From: Wyeomyia smithii
Lineage: Eukaryota > Arthropoda > Insecta > Diptera > Culicidae
Length of the DNA stretch: 64,000 nucleotides
Reading direction: 5' to 3'
Assembly (NCBI RefSeq): GCF_029784165.1
Contig: NC_073695.1
Coordinates: forward strand, 247,416,089 to 247,480,088
Shown here in pieces: positions 35,401 to 47,500 of this stretch. How positions within the stretch are numbered: the first letter of the stretch is position 1; each line of letters opens with the position of its first letter. Under the pieces are notes generated by a model. It was not told where the DNA came from, did not search any database, and was given only the letters and a program-made list of their open reading frames with translations. A program made the translations under genes and the position numbers.

Positions 35401-38400
35401 GCCCGCTTTACTAAATATAAAATGTAAGTCAATATGACAAAAAATGAAATTAGTTCGTAAAATAAAATATGTGTTGTCCGGTTCGTTCCGGTTGAAAACT
35501 GCCATATTATAGTATTTTTCATAGTGTTGGTGTTTTTTAATCAAAGGAAATGCGCTTCAATTTGTGAATTTTTATGACTCTCTTCTGCATCACTGGATTC
35601 AAAAATACAATAACATCGTCGAATGAAAGCTGAATTAGCTGTAAAATATTTTCAGCGATTTGGAAAAAAAAATTTTTGGGAAAAATTTCCCTCAGAACTT
35701 GCAAAGTAAAGGGAAAATGGTTAGAATACTACGATCAGACTTTGGAACGATCTTTTCAGACTTCAACGTAATAATTTTCTTACAAACTGTGTTCTGAAAA
35801 ATATCTTATGTGCGATGGTTTTTGGGAGAACTGGCAACAAGGGTATTGCAGCCTGCATATTTTCCGAACTCAATATTTCTGCAGATTTGGATGTATGTGC
35901 GACTTAATTATGATCACTATGATTTTTTAATTTTTTTTGTTTAGATTTTTTAGCGAGTATTTTTTGCTTTGTTTCCTTAAATGTGAAGTACCCATGCAAA
36001 TATATAAAAAAATGTTCGATTATACAAATCAGGCAAACGTGTTCCTGGCTCAGTAGCATCTCTATATTGTTGGCTTAAAACTGGTTTCAAATCGTAGAAA
36101 TCAATACACATTTGATATTTACCAGACAAACCAGACTTGTACGTGGCCCCAACAGCTTTCTTGCTATCTGTTAGTCTAAGCCGGTACCAAATAGAAAAAA
36201 AGCTAATTGTGCATCTCTAATCAGCCAGCTTAGCCATAAAAAGCTCAATAGAGACAGAAATTTTACTTCCATTGACATTTGTGGAGATGCAAAGGTAAAC
36301 ACGGTCTCCAAATATTGAGTAAAATTTGTACAAAGAGAATGGTCGGTAACTCCCAGCCCCAGTCACTTGATTCATTGAGCAGCTTTACTGATTCTGTTTG
36401 TAATGAAGTAGCAACTATTAATATGTGCAGTCAGTCAAATTAAGCTAAGCTAAGCTAATATTATGCCGTACAAAACAAAGAAAATTGCTCAAAATTTATC
36501 TCTTATCTTGTTCAACATCTTAAATGTGAAAGTTCAGAAGGGTTTTTTTTTGTATTTGAAAAAGTTGTGCGTCCTTTCAAAATATTGTGAAAATTAAATC
36601 CTTACCTATTTTTAGAAGGTTAACAGTTAATTACAAAACAACTGACGTGTAAACAAATGACATCGTAAAAAAATATCTCCGAGCATACAAATTTCCTCAC
36701 CGTTCTGACCTGTGACAGGGATTCAGTTCATTTGAGCAACTAATGTTCAACTTTAGTATAATCACTATTACCCACCTTTGCTTACGACTCTCGTGGAATG
36801 TCTTTGACGTGATCCAGTGTGTGTCGCTTGACGACGGTCCCCAAGCTGATCCTACCTGCTAGTCGTGATGTGCGCTAGCCACCGATTTAATGCCTAGAGT
36901 GGAAAGCGCACAAAGTTTCCCGCTCGCTCGCTCACTCGTAATAGGTTGCCCTTCCACCGAGCAAAGTTGACGGGAAAGGTGAGGATATTTACATAAAAAG
37001 TAATATTACAGTACAAATAGCGCTTAATATTGTGAACACCGGTTGCCGCGCTACTCGGGCTTAGGGTTTCCCTTTTTCCCGTTGGAAAACAAACGTCGGT
37101 GCACTGCACAAACAGCCACCAAGCGAGCAGAGGATGTGTTTTTCCACTACTTTCTTTCGGGAAGGGGAGATCGAGGCCGGGCGGCTACCGCTGCGTGAGC
37201 AGGATGTCTTATTGCGAGTCTCGTAGTGACGCTGCTGATGCTAATGATGAAAGATTGCGATAAGGTTTCGCTGGCAATTGCACGGACAGTGCATCTCCAT
37301 CGGAAGGCGCTTTTGATGTGTGCTATGTTCACGAATAGGACTAGGAAAGGCTGACTGACGGTGTGTAGACACAGGCTGGCAGACTTGGTTGATGAGGTAT
37401 GGTTCAGGAAACTGCGACACGGCACTCAAGTTGGCAATGAGCAAGCGAAATTGTGCAGCAGCTTCACGGATCCACGTGAGCGGAATCGACGCACTATCGG
37501 TTGAGCAGCAGCAGCTACAAGTCAGGTGAAGACGTGGGAAGATTGTTACATAGTTTCCAGGACTGGTGCTAATTACTGTCGCTCACTCGGGACAAATCGG
37601 TGGTAATTTGAGCAGTATTATATTTTAATTAGAATCTTTACAGCTACAAAGTTAGATAATATGGGATTTGCACACTTACGACGTCGTTGCTGAGTATGGT
37701 TGATAAGTTTTGCGTAACCTCTTTTTCATCACGCGTCGTTGCACCCAGTGACAAGTGGGTCACGCGGCTGACACTTCCATCACCATCCTGGTGGAGAGAA
37801 AATTTTACTTACTCTCATATAAGTATGTAGAACGAAGGCCGTCGACAGACGGGTCTAGTGCTCCTAAAATGGAGCAACGCGGTCCATTTAAATGCGATCG
37901 GTTCGAGGACTAATTGAAATGTTTTTTTTTTCATTCGTTGATGAAAAGGTACTCTATTCAGAAGTGACGTGCTCACGCACGATTGATGTTGGAAGCCGAG
38001 AGGCTTTCCAGTGTGGGTGTCAACTTAATCACGAAGCATCGAACCGAAAGTATCGCATAATGTGGATATGGTCACTAATCGATGTTAGCAGTCACCATGA
38101 GCAGCCTGTAATTTTAAACTGTAGCAAATACTATCCAAGACTCGACCGATCGGAGCTTAGTCATTAGTACCTTTCTGAATTCATTTATCACAAATGTTAC
38201 GTTTGAATTTATCTTGATTCAAGAGGATTTTCTTATTAGGGCCAGGCCACCTGAAGAGCACCGGTTTCGAGAAGCCCATTTACGACCTGCAAAATGCTTT
38301 AAATTAGCATTCCATTCACACAAAATACTGTCTCCACCACATAGTTGCAGCTGCTTCTGCTGACTTGGCAAGGCATGACGAGGCAAGGTTCGTCGCACGT

Positions 38401-40940
38401 TCGTCTTTCAGTGCACTTCTCGTAGTAATTTAGCACTACTCGAGAAGCTTTTATTTATAGGCGCATTGGACCGTATCCCACAAAATAACCTAATAAATAT
38501 ACAACACACATCTATCCACTTTCCGGAGCTGTTGGACCTAGAACCGGTAGCAGCAAACCTGTGTTCAACCCAGCAATTCCTAGAATCACATGCTCTGCGT
38601 GTGTTTGTGGATGTGTGCGGGGGATCATTTGAAAGAGCAATAATAATAATAGTAATAATCCTCTTCCTTTGACAAAGAGTGAAGGATAGAAGCCCGTCGC
38701 TTGAATGCATCTGTTACGAAAAGCTTGACGATTAGACTTGAACGCTGGTAGTAATTCTTCGGCTTCCCAGTATCATTCGAAATGTGTCCTTATTGGCAAA
38801 AACGAAAGGAATAGGTACCGTCACTGTCAACTTTGATTTTTTATCACAAAAATATATGAATGCTGTAATGAAAATTTGCTACTGTTTGATGCGTTGATTT
38901 TACTACTTTCATTCAATAATTTCAATTATGATTGTTGAGAAAGGAGAATGAATTTTTTTGAGCTAAAAACAATTCCTCTCCACAGTAAATAGGTAAAATT
39001 GATGGCTATCAAATTGAAATTTTCTAAATTTGCAGCTTTGAAAGATTTCACCTGCGACCGAAACATTTCATTCAAAGCTTATGGTTAGTTTTGACATTTC
39101 AATACCAGTAATCGTTTAGAAGAAGGCGGCGCTTGAGAACATTCGTGCTAAAACGAGAGTTAATTTAATCGGTAATAAAATGGTCCACAAATAATTAAAT
39201 TTTGTCGTATTTACACAATTTCATCAGAATCGTGGTCTGAAATCATAAAAAATTGATTGCACTTTTAAATACTGTAAGGCTGATGTTTTACAGATTCATG
39301 TACATTTCAGCCGATTCTTATTAGACATTAACTTTCAGCGCCCGAAAAGATAATCCTCGTTATTAAAATATGTACAACTAAATTAGCATGCTCGTTTGAG
39401 TTGTTTGCAGTCTCCTGGCCACCGTTAGGCGAAGCTCGTAAGAGCTTTCGCACATCAACTGGCGCTGGAATGGCCATCGTAAAAACCGAGCACACTTTGA
39501 GTGAGCTGAAAAATGCCAATCTCGTGTTTGCCGCATCCAGATTTTACGCCTCATGTAAGCTCGTTAAAGTTTCGTCGGTGAACATAACGCGTAGGTTTGG
39601 CCTTCCAGCAATCTCATTCCTTCGGTGAAGGAATAAAGGATCGACCAGCCGAAACAGCCGACCGTGCAAATGTTTTCGTAAATTTAACTCCCCTCGTCCT
39701 AGGTGTACGGCGTTCTTTCCGTCTTACAATTCATCCAAACATCCGAACATGCTCTTCAGTGGTTCGATGCTGAATGAAAATGAAATAATAACAAACATAT
39801 GTTTATGATTCCATCATACTCGAAGCGACAGATGAAATTAGACTCCATAGGACATGGTGAGGACGTGTGGGAAGGCATTCGCTTCTACTCTCCCCCACCC
39901 ATATTCTTGGTTTTATATGGCTGTGTACTAGTATACTTTGAATTTGAGCCTTTTTCCGGCTGTCTTCGGAGGCAACGAGAGCAGATGCCGGGTTGTAGAC
40001 TTATTCCGGCATGATTTCATCCTGCGGCGAAAACGAGAACGCGGGTGCAAAGGAATTAGACTGCAAAATAAGTATTATTTATGACTTCGCCAGCAGAAGT
40101 GTTTCATTTGCAGTATTTTTGCGAGGTTTATTACGCATGACGATGAAATGGCGTGGAGCGCCAAACATAGAGCGGTAGCGTGCATCAAAGTGAAGTATAT
40201 GGTTTTGTGTCTTTTTGGGTAACCTTTCACTGTAATGTGGCTGTTTTGATCATATTTCACCACTCAGAAATTTATGGAGAGCCAAGTACGATCCACGTTG
40301 GAGTGGAGGGGGTTTTCAAGAAACGCACCCATTCGGATCAAGTTCGGATTTTCAACCGTGTTTGTGTTGTGAGGAAAATTCTTTGAATATTTCCTATTCT
40401 ACCTAGAAGTGAAGTACGACGAATAAAATTGAATAGTTCAGATATATTTTGTTTTATATTTTATATAAGTTGAAGCCGTCTAAAGACACATATCTTAGTT
40501 CAAGTTCAAAAGTTTCTTGACAACAACTAGAACATTCTTTTTGAACTTCCATCGCAATCGAGCAAGCATAGTTATGTTATTTGTTCTATAACTAGATAAG
40601 AAAATTCAGATGAAATCCAGCTACCTCTGGAATCTACAAATCCATATTTTCAGAGTTGTATCAATTAATTAAAAAAATATCAGAACTTGCCGATATAGAA
40701 ATTCAAAGACGAGAGATTAAGATTTACGTGAAAACCTCAAATTCAAACATAGATATAGGAGAACTGCTTCTATTTTCATGTCAACACTGTTATACGAAGT
40801 TTTATTTTGAAAAAACAAGTAAAATTTGACGGTAAATTCGAAAAATGAGATGAATATAGGTGCTTAGTAAACTGAATATAGGAGCGGTTCCCCTAAGAAT
40901 TTCTACGAATAAAAGTTTAATAAAAAGGAACTTGAAATGA

Positions 40941-40948
<8 letters not shown>
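32424..40948. other. Mostly unassigned; repeat-poor island at 36.7-38.7 kb
   Basis: No supported gene in 8.5 kb. 32590-32860 holds two worn units of the 123-bp repeat family. 33079-33094 is another GACGTA palindrome. At about 34150-34200 there is a GTAGCAG-rich phrase like that at 4040. Between about 36700 and 38720 the composition is balanced, with CTCGCTCGCTCACTCG at about 36921 and few transposon signatures. The plus frame 37892-38167 and minus frames 37147-37444 and 38408-38710 lack domains. A minus-strand open stretch around 36070-36250 (AVGATYKSGLSGKYQ) reads smoothly but is not recognised. Confidence 0.4.
33079..33094. repeat. GACGTA-n-TACGTC palindromic motif, copy 4
   Basis: gacgtataactacgtc with TCTCAG after it; same plan as the copies at 10719, 22233 and 22732. 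Confidence 0.5.

Positions 40949-40986
<38 letters not shown>
40949..40986. repeat. (AT)n microsatellite
   Basis: About 19 perfect AT units preceded by an A9 run. Confidence 0.97.
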
Positions 40987-40990
<4 letters not shown>

Positions 40991-41160
40991 TACTAATCGT
41001 TACGCTCACGCTCTCTATTTCGATTAATCACGCTCCCTCAAGAAAAATTTTAATCAAATCTGTGCCTTGTATACTTTTTTTATGTGTACAGTTTTACGAA
41101 CTCAATTTAATTACTCATTTCTCTGATTAGCGCAAAAAGTTATCATATCTGTTACAATCA

Positions 41161-41575
41161 GGGCTCTACATTTTCAAAACATATCAATGAAACTAAATAT
41201 TTCGCGCAGTCATGGCGATTCGATCAGTTTTAGTTTTTGTTTGAATCCTTTCCAGATGTACAGATTTGGGATATTTAATATTTTGTGACAATTTGGAAAA
41301 TTTGGCACAGAAAAACAAGTTTTTTACAGCGTGTATATTTTTCATGAACCGCAATTTTATTGCCTACAACTTTGCTGAAGACACCATTTCAATCAAAAAA
41401 GCCGTTTTTTATATTGAAATTTTTATACATCAGTCACCGTTTTGAATAGGCCCTTCTGAAACAGCTGTTGTGAGAAGGGCTCAACATTTTCGAAACAAAA
41501 CAATGAAACTGATTATTCCGCGCTGTCACTTCGATTCGAACAGTTTCATTTTCACTTGATTCCTTCTGGCTGCTG
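41161..41575. repeat. Direct repeat pair, about 316-bp spacing
   Basis: GGGCTCTACATTTTCAAAAC at 41161 and GGGCTCAACATTTTCGAAAC at 41477. Both are followed by AATGAAACT..., CGCG(C)YGTCA, a GCGATTCGA/CTTCGATTCGA segment and CAGTTT. The intervening sequence shows no coding. Confidence 0.65.
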
Positions 41576-42049
41576 TCATCGAATCACTTCTTTCTCTCCT
41601 TCCCGTCTGTTGTTTATCGGATCGTTTCAAATGAAACTTATGAATATTTCAATTGACGGAGAGAGTAACGGAGAGAGAGACTTTTTTTTTACCTTCAGCG
41701 TCTCAATTGAAACTAGCATCGCATTGCGACGTTTGATGATAGTTTTCTAATACCGCAAGCCGCAGTTAAAACGGCTATGGCATCCAATAAATACGTCACG
41801 CAAACTTCGATCAAAATTTCGGATTTTTTTCGCTGTTGGTCACTGGCGCTGCGTAACCACTTCGGATTGTGGAATTGGTTTTGGTGTTCTCCGTTTCATA
41901 TCGTCACGGATTTCTTTTCTCTCATGTTTATATATTTGCGCGAAGTACAGTGTTGAAGCCCGCTGTCTCCGTTAGCGCTCATTGTCAATTTCGATTGAGA
42001 ATCGTCATGTGAGAGTGAATTGAAACGCATTTGTATCAGTTTCTAGCCC

Positions 42050-42550
42050 TTCAGTTGTCAAAATCAAAGCAAGAGCTTCCGAGTAGTTTTCACGTGGCTC
42101 ACGAAGAGCTTGAGAATGATACAAAAGTTTTTCAATTGAAAGCGACGAGTCAAAGTGTCACTATACCCTAATAATTGTCAATTGAAAATGACTTTGTCAG
42201 GCTCTGGTTGTGAGTCAACATAAAGAGCGGATATCATAAAATGACCTTATTATCAAAAATGAACAACTGTGAAAAGTTTCAGCGAGATTGGATATGACAT
42301 GCTAAAAATATGTTTATTTCTACCTTTTTTCCATGGAATGCCTCTATTTCCTATCCTATTTCCTATCCTTCTGGCCTGTTAATCACCATCATCATTTTTA
42401 CTGCAGCGCCAGCTATCAGTCGAGCGCATTTTAATTGTCTATTGAAAATCATTTCTTTCCTTTTTAAGCCCTTCATCAAAATCAAAGCAAGAACATTCGA
42501 GTAGTATTCATTTGACTCACAAAGTGCTCGGAAATGAAACAAATATTTTT
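42050..42550. repeat. Direct repeat pair, about 425-bp spacing
   Basis: AAAATCAAAGCAAGARCWTY followed by CGAGTAGT occurs near 42059 and 42478. Both continue with TTCAYNTGRCTCACRAAG and a GAAATGA(T)ACAAA block. Similar CAATTGACAATCGTC / GTCAATTGAAAATGACTTTG wording recurs at 34735-34900 and 42175-42195. It is a dispersed AT-rich repeat family I cannot name. Confidence 0.55.
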
Positions 42551-42659
42551 TAACTGAATGCAGGGATTAGGGTTTGCAATTCCGGGAACGATTTCCCGAG
42601 ACATGTCTTTTCCCGGGGTTCCCGGATCCCGGACACAAAAGCACTAAAATGGGCACAGC

Positions 42660-42890
42660 ATAAAGGCGACATCCATAAATTACGTATCGCAAAAAAACAA
42701 TTTTTGGACCCTCACCACCCATATGTAACGAAACGTAACGCCAACACCTACCCCCCATAAAAATTACGTAACGTTGTAGAAGGATTTGCTTGATAAAAAT
42801 GCTCGTTTCTGGAGAGTCTCTCCGGAGATATTTTGTTACGTGACGCTGAACTCACCTCTCCTCCCTCCCCTGTGTAAAAAATCACAGGAG
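42660..42890. repeat. Dispersed repeat, copy inside hAT copy 1
   Basis: AACACCTACCCCCCATAAAA, TAGAAGGATTTGCTTGATAA, AATGCTCGTTTCTGGAGA and CTCACCTCTCCTCCCTCC are shared in order and orientation with 62265-62462 (ATTACCTACCCCCTCATAAA, etc.). A related piece may lie at 59440-59590. Its source element is unknown. Confidence 0.6.
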
Positions 42891-43039
42891 GGTTGTGTGT
42901 AAAGCCACGACCGCCAGGTTGAAGTAGAAAACTTTTACAAGAAAGATAACCCGGCTGCTTGCGTTTCAGTCATTTTGAAATCGGATTTGTTTCGTATATA
43001 CCGCTAGTTATGCACAGTATCAACAAATCGTAATAAACA

Positions 43040-43230
43040 TCACGCAACTGCTACGCTATTCGTAGCCATGCCACAGTTGTGGCCGCTATAGGCTGCCATT
43101 GGTATCCGCTGTCCCTGCATCAGCTGGCCTAGCTGCTATCGATGCTGAGATCCGCTGCAACTAGTGTGCTATCCATTGCTACGCCACAGCTGTGGCCGCT
43201 ATCCGCTATCGCTGGTATCCACTGCACTGC
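43040..43230. repeat. GCTATCCGCT-type imperfect minisatellite
   Basis: Repeats of CTGTGGCCGCTAT, CCGCTATCGCTGGTATCC and CATTGCTACGCCACAG words in loose tandem. No coding sequence; it lies inside hAT copy 1. Confidence 0.5.
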
Positions 43231-44574
43231 TAGTGCTGCTGCTAAGGGATGACTGCTGTTGTCGCTGTCTAGAACTGCGGCTTCGGCTGAAACAGGCTCT
43301 TAAATAGGCCAAATAGCATATTTTCAATTGCAAGGTATATGATTCTGTCGACCGTGCTTGGGAAGCAATCATATAACGACCAATCAGAGGTCGAATTTTT
43401 CGTGTTGGCAAGGCTTGACTATTTTCAATAGTACAATAGTTTGAATAATAAAATTATAATTATCTTGATTTGGAAAGAATATTAGAAGATTTTCCAATCT
43501 TTTGCGGCAAGAACGAAGGAAATCCCCGAATACTAATCGATTTATTAGCATTTTAAATTAGACATATTTTTCACTTTTTTCGGTTTTAGATTTTCATTTC
43601 ACATCTCTATGTAGCCGAACTTCCTGAGAGAAGTATTCTATTTCAAAATCGTTACGCTCAAGGATACCCTCCTCCCCTCTTTGAGCTTTACGTAATTCAT
43701 TGCTTGAAATGGCGGTCAATATTTGGTTACCGTGTAATACCAAATTATTTGCTTCAATTTTTTTGTCAAAAGTATTTGCTGTCTTATTCAGTAAACGAAA
43801 AATGAGGCAAATACGAACAGTTACTCGAATTTTTTCTTCGTCCATTGATAAAATTTTTTAAAACCTATAAATTGACAACAAATTTCGAAACCCGTAAATC
43901 GACGCGACTTGAAATAAACAACTTAATAAAATTCGAAATCAGTTCCACATCTTTGCAGGTTAACTACGTAGGCATTAAAATGCTCTAAAACTTATCTATT
44001 TTAAGTCGTATTGATGATCGATTGTATTGTTCAGTGTTCTATCGTTTCTTCGCGGTTTGTCTCGGTCTTTCACAGTTAGCTTCTGAAGGGCGAAATAACA
44101 TTCCTGTTAATCGAACAAAATTCTTACACGGAAAACTACTCTCTATCCAATAGTGTTACCAACTCTAAAAGAATTTGGAGTATTGCTCTGCCAGTGAAAA
44201 CTAAATTTGTTACGTAGTTTATTTTTTGAAAATACTTCGCGTAGCAAAAATATTTGATAAAAAAGGGTTTTGAGCAAATATTTGCCATAGTGTAGTAGTA
44301 GTATAATATTTGTTTATTTGTTTATTTACATTCATCGGACATTATTGTCTACATGAACACTTAATTGCTAAGAACGATTAAAAATTATAATATAATAATC
44401 GTCTAATGCAGTTATCTTGAACAAACTGAAAGAATTGGACACTCCAGTTTCTAATGAAATGCAGCAAGAGTTGGAAACGGTGATTTTTAAAAAATCCTGG
44501 AAATCAAATACCATCGATGATTCTGTGTACTTTAGCGAAGTTTTACGGAAAAAATTACTTTATTTGGGTTCAAT

Positions 44575-44752
44575 CAGGGCCGGATTTGCCCGGGGCAAAA
44601 TTGTGTGTGAGGCCCTCTTTTTTTTAAAAATTTAAAGGTAACGTTCTGGGAGGTGACGAGCAGAAAAAAGATCGGCCCAAGACTAGGAGGGCCCCTTGAA
44701 TCGGTAGACCCGGGGCATTTGCCCCCTTTCCCCCCCCTCAAATCCGGGCCTG
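44575..44752. mobile_element. hAT-type MITE nested in hAT copy 1
   Basis: A 178-bp element: left CAGGCCCGGAT-type end (CAGGGCCGGATTTGCCCGGG), right AAATCCGGGCCTG. It is flanked by 8-bp near-duplicates GGTTCAAT (44567-44574) and GGTTTAAA (44753-44760), 6 of 8 identical. It interrupts the plus frame that starts at 44417. Confidence 0.75.
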
Positions 44753-45073
44753 GGTTTAAAGGAAAAATTGTCGGCAGATCTGAAGCGATTGTTTGCCGAC
44801 ATGAAGTTCCTAAAAGCTCTTTTTCTGTACATATTTTAAACAAAAATCCATCGCAAACTTCTGATGTGAACTTGAAAATGTTTTTTCTAATTCATTTTTT
44901 ATAAGAATTGATCATGAAATTGTTAGAGATTTTATGTTACCTTTTATAGATAAACTTTATTTGAAATTTCATTTTCCCCTTAGATTTTTTTTTCATTCCC
45001 GGTTCTCGGGGAATGAGATTTTTCATTTCCGTTTCCCGAGAAATCAATTCTTGGGAATATTGCAAATCCTAGC

Positions 45074-45240
45074 AGGGATACTAGATGGGCAGATTTGTCT
45101 CCAAAACGCAGATTTTTAGAGCCCGAGTGCAGATGTTTTATTGATTCGAATATATTTGGCTTCTTATATTTGCGAAAACTTTTTCGAAATGTGTACAGAT
45201 TTTTGCAGACTTTTGCTTGCGAAAGAGAGGAACAGAAGAG
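45074..45240. repeat. Partial MITE related to 47255-47500
   Basis: CAGGGATACTAGATGGGCAG, then ATTTGTCTCC and CAGATTTTTAGAGCCCGAG, ending with TTTTTGCAGACTTTTGC. This is the 'cagatttttgcagac' wording of the MITE nested at 47255-47500. Its first 7 bases coincide with the right target duplication of hAT copy 1, so that hAT may have jumped into the end of this MITE. Confidence 0.45.
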
Positions 45241-46064
45241 AAATTTCGTTTGTATCCTGAACTAATAAAGTGAATTTTTTTTTTTGAATTTGAATTGTAT
45301 CCAACAAAAAAAAAAAAAAAAGATTTTTATCATATCGCTAAATTAACGGTAATTTTTTTTAACCGAGATAAAATCGAAAGAGCACTGCAGTTGAATTCGA
45401 ATTTGAAATCGTCGATTGGAGCACCCATTTTAGCATTTTCTTCTTCTAAAAATTTATAGACGTGAGGACGTGAGACATCCAAAAAAATGTATATGGCCCT
45501 GTCTGTAGGTTGACTCGTTTTAAAGTTTGTCCATATCGGATAAAATAAGATCGATTTTCATGAAGTCTCTGAAACAGAAAGTAACCGCATTTAATCCCAA
45601 AATGTTGTCGGACATCGATCTCCGATTTCTAGGTGATATCCCGATTCCGGCTTTTGCTTTTGAACGGTTTCATCGATTTTATTCAGTTCTTTTTACACCG
45701 GAAGCCATCTTGTATTTAAATATGGCACCAAACCAGGACGTCATCCTGATTCCAAAAATATCCTAATTGCGAGTAAAAATCGACGATCGTAGATATCCAG
45801 CAAACTGATTTCTGGTTTCTAAGCATTGTTCAGTCTTGGAGGAAATTAGCGTCGGCCTAAGGGACATTAGATTTGTTGAGAAAGTTCTCATAATGCAAGA
45901 AAAGTCTTCACTATAGACCAGGGCCGGCTCACACTATTTTCCCGAGTGGGTAGTTGGGAATAGGGAAGGTTCATGGGTGGCCTTCCGGCAGTTAACAGGA
46001 ACAATCGCCATGGCAGATGAAGACATGCGTGTAGGTCAGTTTTTGAGTTCTTTCTACGTTTTAT

Positions 46065-46815
46065 TCATGAATTTTCGTGACAAACTTGTTGGAGCAGATC
46101 GTACACTTCAGTTTTGCTCCGAAACTCTTGATGGGGCGCAGCTAGGGGACGCTCCACCTCCTCCAACGATTGCATCAAGTAGTGGGCCGATGGCGGATCC
46201 AGCCAGTAAACCGCGTTTTCGCCCTTATGGTATTTCTTGATGAACGACGCAACTTCCGCAGGTATTTCTTGCTCTAAATTTCCCCGTTCATGACCAGTCC
46301 GCTGCGAAAGAAGAGCGGCTATGACATCCCCTTCTCGCTGATTGCCAGTCACAGCAGCACCTACTTGGGGAACTTGGTGTGTGAACTTCACCTCGTAGCT
46401 TACTTTCTTCGTTGGAGGAAGTAAAATACGAAGTGCCCTGCCAGTCGTTGTCATCCATATTCGCCAGGTAACTTTCACAGGTTGGCCGATGGCACCAACC
46501 CGATCAAGCTCACGCAGCGATGTAGCCACTTTTCCCTCGGTCTTCCTCTTCCGCATTCTTTAAAGCTTCTTATCGCTTGGGGTCACCGGCCGTTCGGAAC
46601 CGGGCTTTCTTTCGAGGCTTTGATTGTTGTCCAATAGTGCCTAGATATTGTACATGCCGGAACGGGTGTATCCGGTGTCCAAAAAGTGTCACACGAGATC
46701 CATTTTTGACGCGGTGGGGTACCGTTCTTTGAACGCGCACACTTCTGAATGAAGTAGTTTCACTGTTTTCGCCCTCACGGTTAGAGTTCGAGGTAATTTT
46801 TTTCTGTTGACTCAT
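46065..46815 (-). pseudogene. Unidentified ORF within hAT copy 2, broken by a stop and a frameshift
   Basis: I do not recognise this protein. Frame 46815-46570 (81 codons) starts MSQQKKITSNSNREGENSET and ends in a basic stretch (KPRKKARFRTAGDPKR) at a TAA. Reading on past that stop gives EALKNAEEEDRGK. An extra A in an A4 run near 46538 shifts the frame, after which 46556-46065 continues VATSLRELDRVGAIGQPVKV and runs 163 codons. Together about 245 residues of consistent composition: basic N-terminus, then a mixed region with QQVCHENS at the end. The stop overlaps a polyadenylation signal (TGAATAAA). There are no hAT dimerisation or DDE motifs, zinc finger or signal peptide. It may be a captured host exon or an accessory gene; two lesions make the copy non-functional. 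Confidence 0.5.
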
Positions 46816-47254
46816 GGGTTACTATGATTGCTGTTGCATGGGTTGTTTCGTTAGTGCGTGCATAGGTGAACCGATGAAAAATCGACAATTTTTTGTGAAT
46901 TTTTTCAACGCAAACGTTAAGGCCCAAAAGTTTTGTCTCCTCGAAAAAATCTTCATCCAAAAGTTGAACTTAATCGGACTTTTGGTAAGGCTTCATCTAC
47001 AGTGTCACCAAAGAAAAAAATGCACAAAAAGTTTTCGAAATCGAAGTTTTGTTTGATAGTAAACCGCTTAGAAGTGCATGAAATTTGTAGCTTCATGAAC
47101 TCTCGCTCCACGATGTCCATCAAAAGCGGTCGCTCGCACCTGTGCGCAGCAATTTTAGTTTTCGAACATAGAAAACATTACTTGTTTTGGTTTTGTCCGA
47201 TAATTATGTGTGGGTAAGTACTCACAGAGATATTTTCCTAGTGGGTACTACTAC

Positions 47255-47500
47255 CAGAGATGCCAGATGTTTTTGAAAAATGTCTGTAACTGCTCGAAAA
47301 TCCGGAAAAATATTCTCGGAATCTGAACAAAACCTTTCCGTGATCCGAAGAAATTTCGCTCGCGTAGGCAAAAGTCTGTAAAAATCTGCACACATTTTAA
47401 GAGAATCTGCGCAAATATACGGAGACTCTGACAAAAATCTGCAGAAACCGTGGAAAAACGTTTGCGTTTTGCAGACGAATCTGCACATTCGGTATCCCTA
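47255..47500. mobile_element. hAT-type MITE nested in hAT copy 2
   Basis: 246 bp, left end CAGAGATGCCAGATG, right end reverse-complementing to TAGGGATACCGAATG. It is flanked by a perfect 8-bp duplication ACTACTAC at 47247-47254 and 47501-47508. The interior repeats GTCTGTAAAAATCTGCACAC-like words. The overlapping minus frames are translated repeat. Confidence 0.8.

Larger units (their letters stand above)
42568..45071. mobile_element. hAT-type DNA transposon (copy 1), degenerate
   Basis: A 2504-bp element. The left terminus is TAGGGTTTGCAATTCCGGGA and the right, as reverse complement, TAGGATTTGCAATATTCCCA, followed in both by a GATTTCYCGRGA block. The perfect 8-bp direct repeat GCAGGGAT flanks it at 42560-42567 and 45072-45079, as expected for hAT. 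Inside: a dispersed repeat (42660-42890), a CGCTATCC-type minisatellite (43040-43230), a minus frame 43594-43845, and a plus frame from 44417 (KLKELDTPVSNEMQQELETV). The plus frame could be a hAT transposase C-terminal scrap but lacks a diagnostic motif. A nested MITE at 44575-44752 breaks it. Confidence 0.8.

Noticed and set aside
36060..36260. Smooth minus-strand reading (GATYKSGLSGKYQ...)
   Set aside because: Short, bounded by stops, not recognised; kept only as a remark in the regional entry.
39300..39630. Possible exon after TTTGCAG at 39410 and a mariner-like FTDE phrase on the minus strand
   Set aside because: The minus frame has an early stop and no further mariner blocks; the plus frame has no matching donor or domain.
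43594..43845. 83-codon minus-strand ORF in hAT copy 1 as transposase
   Set aside because: No hAT motif and opposite to the other weak frame at 44417; not supportable.
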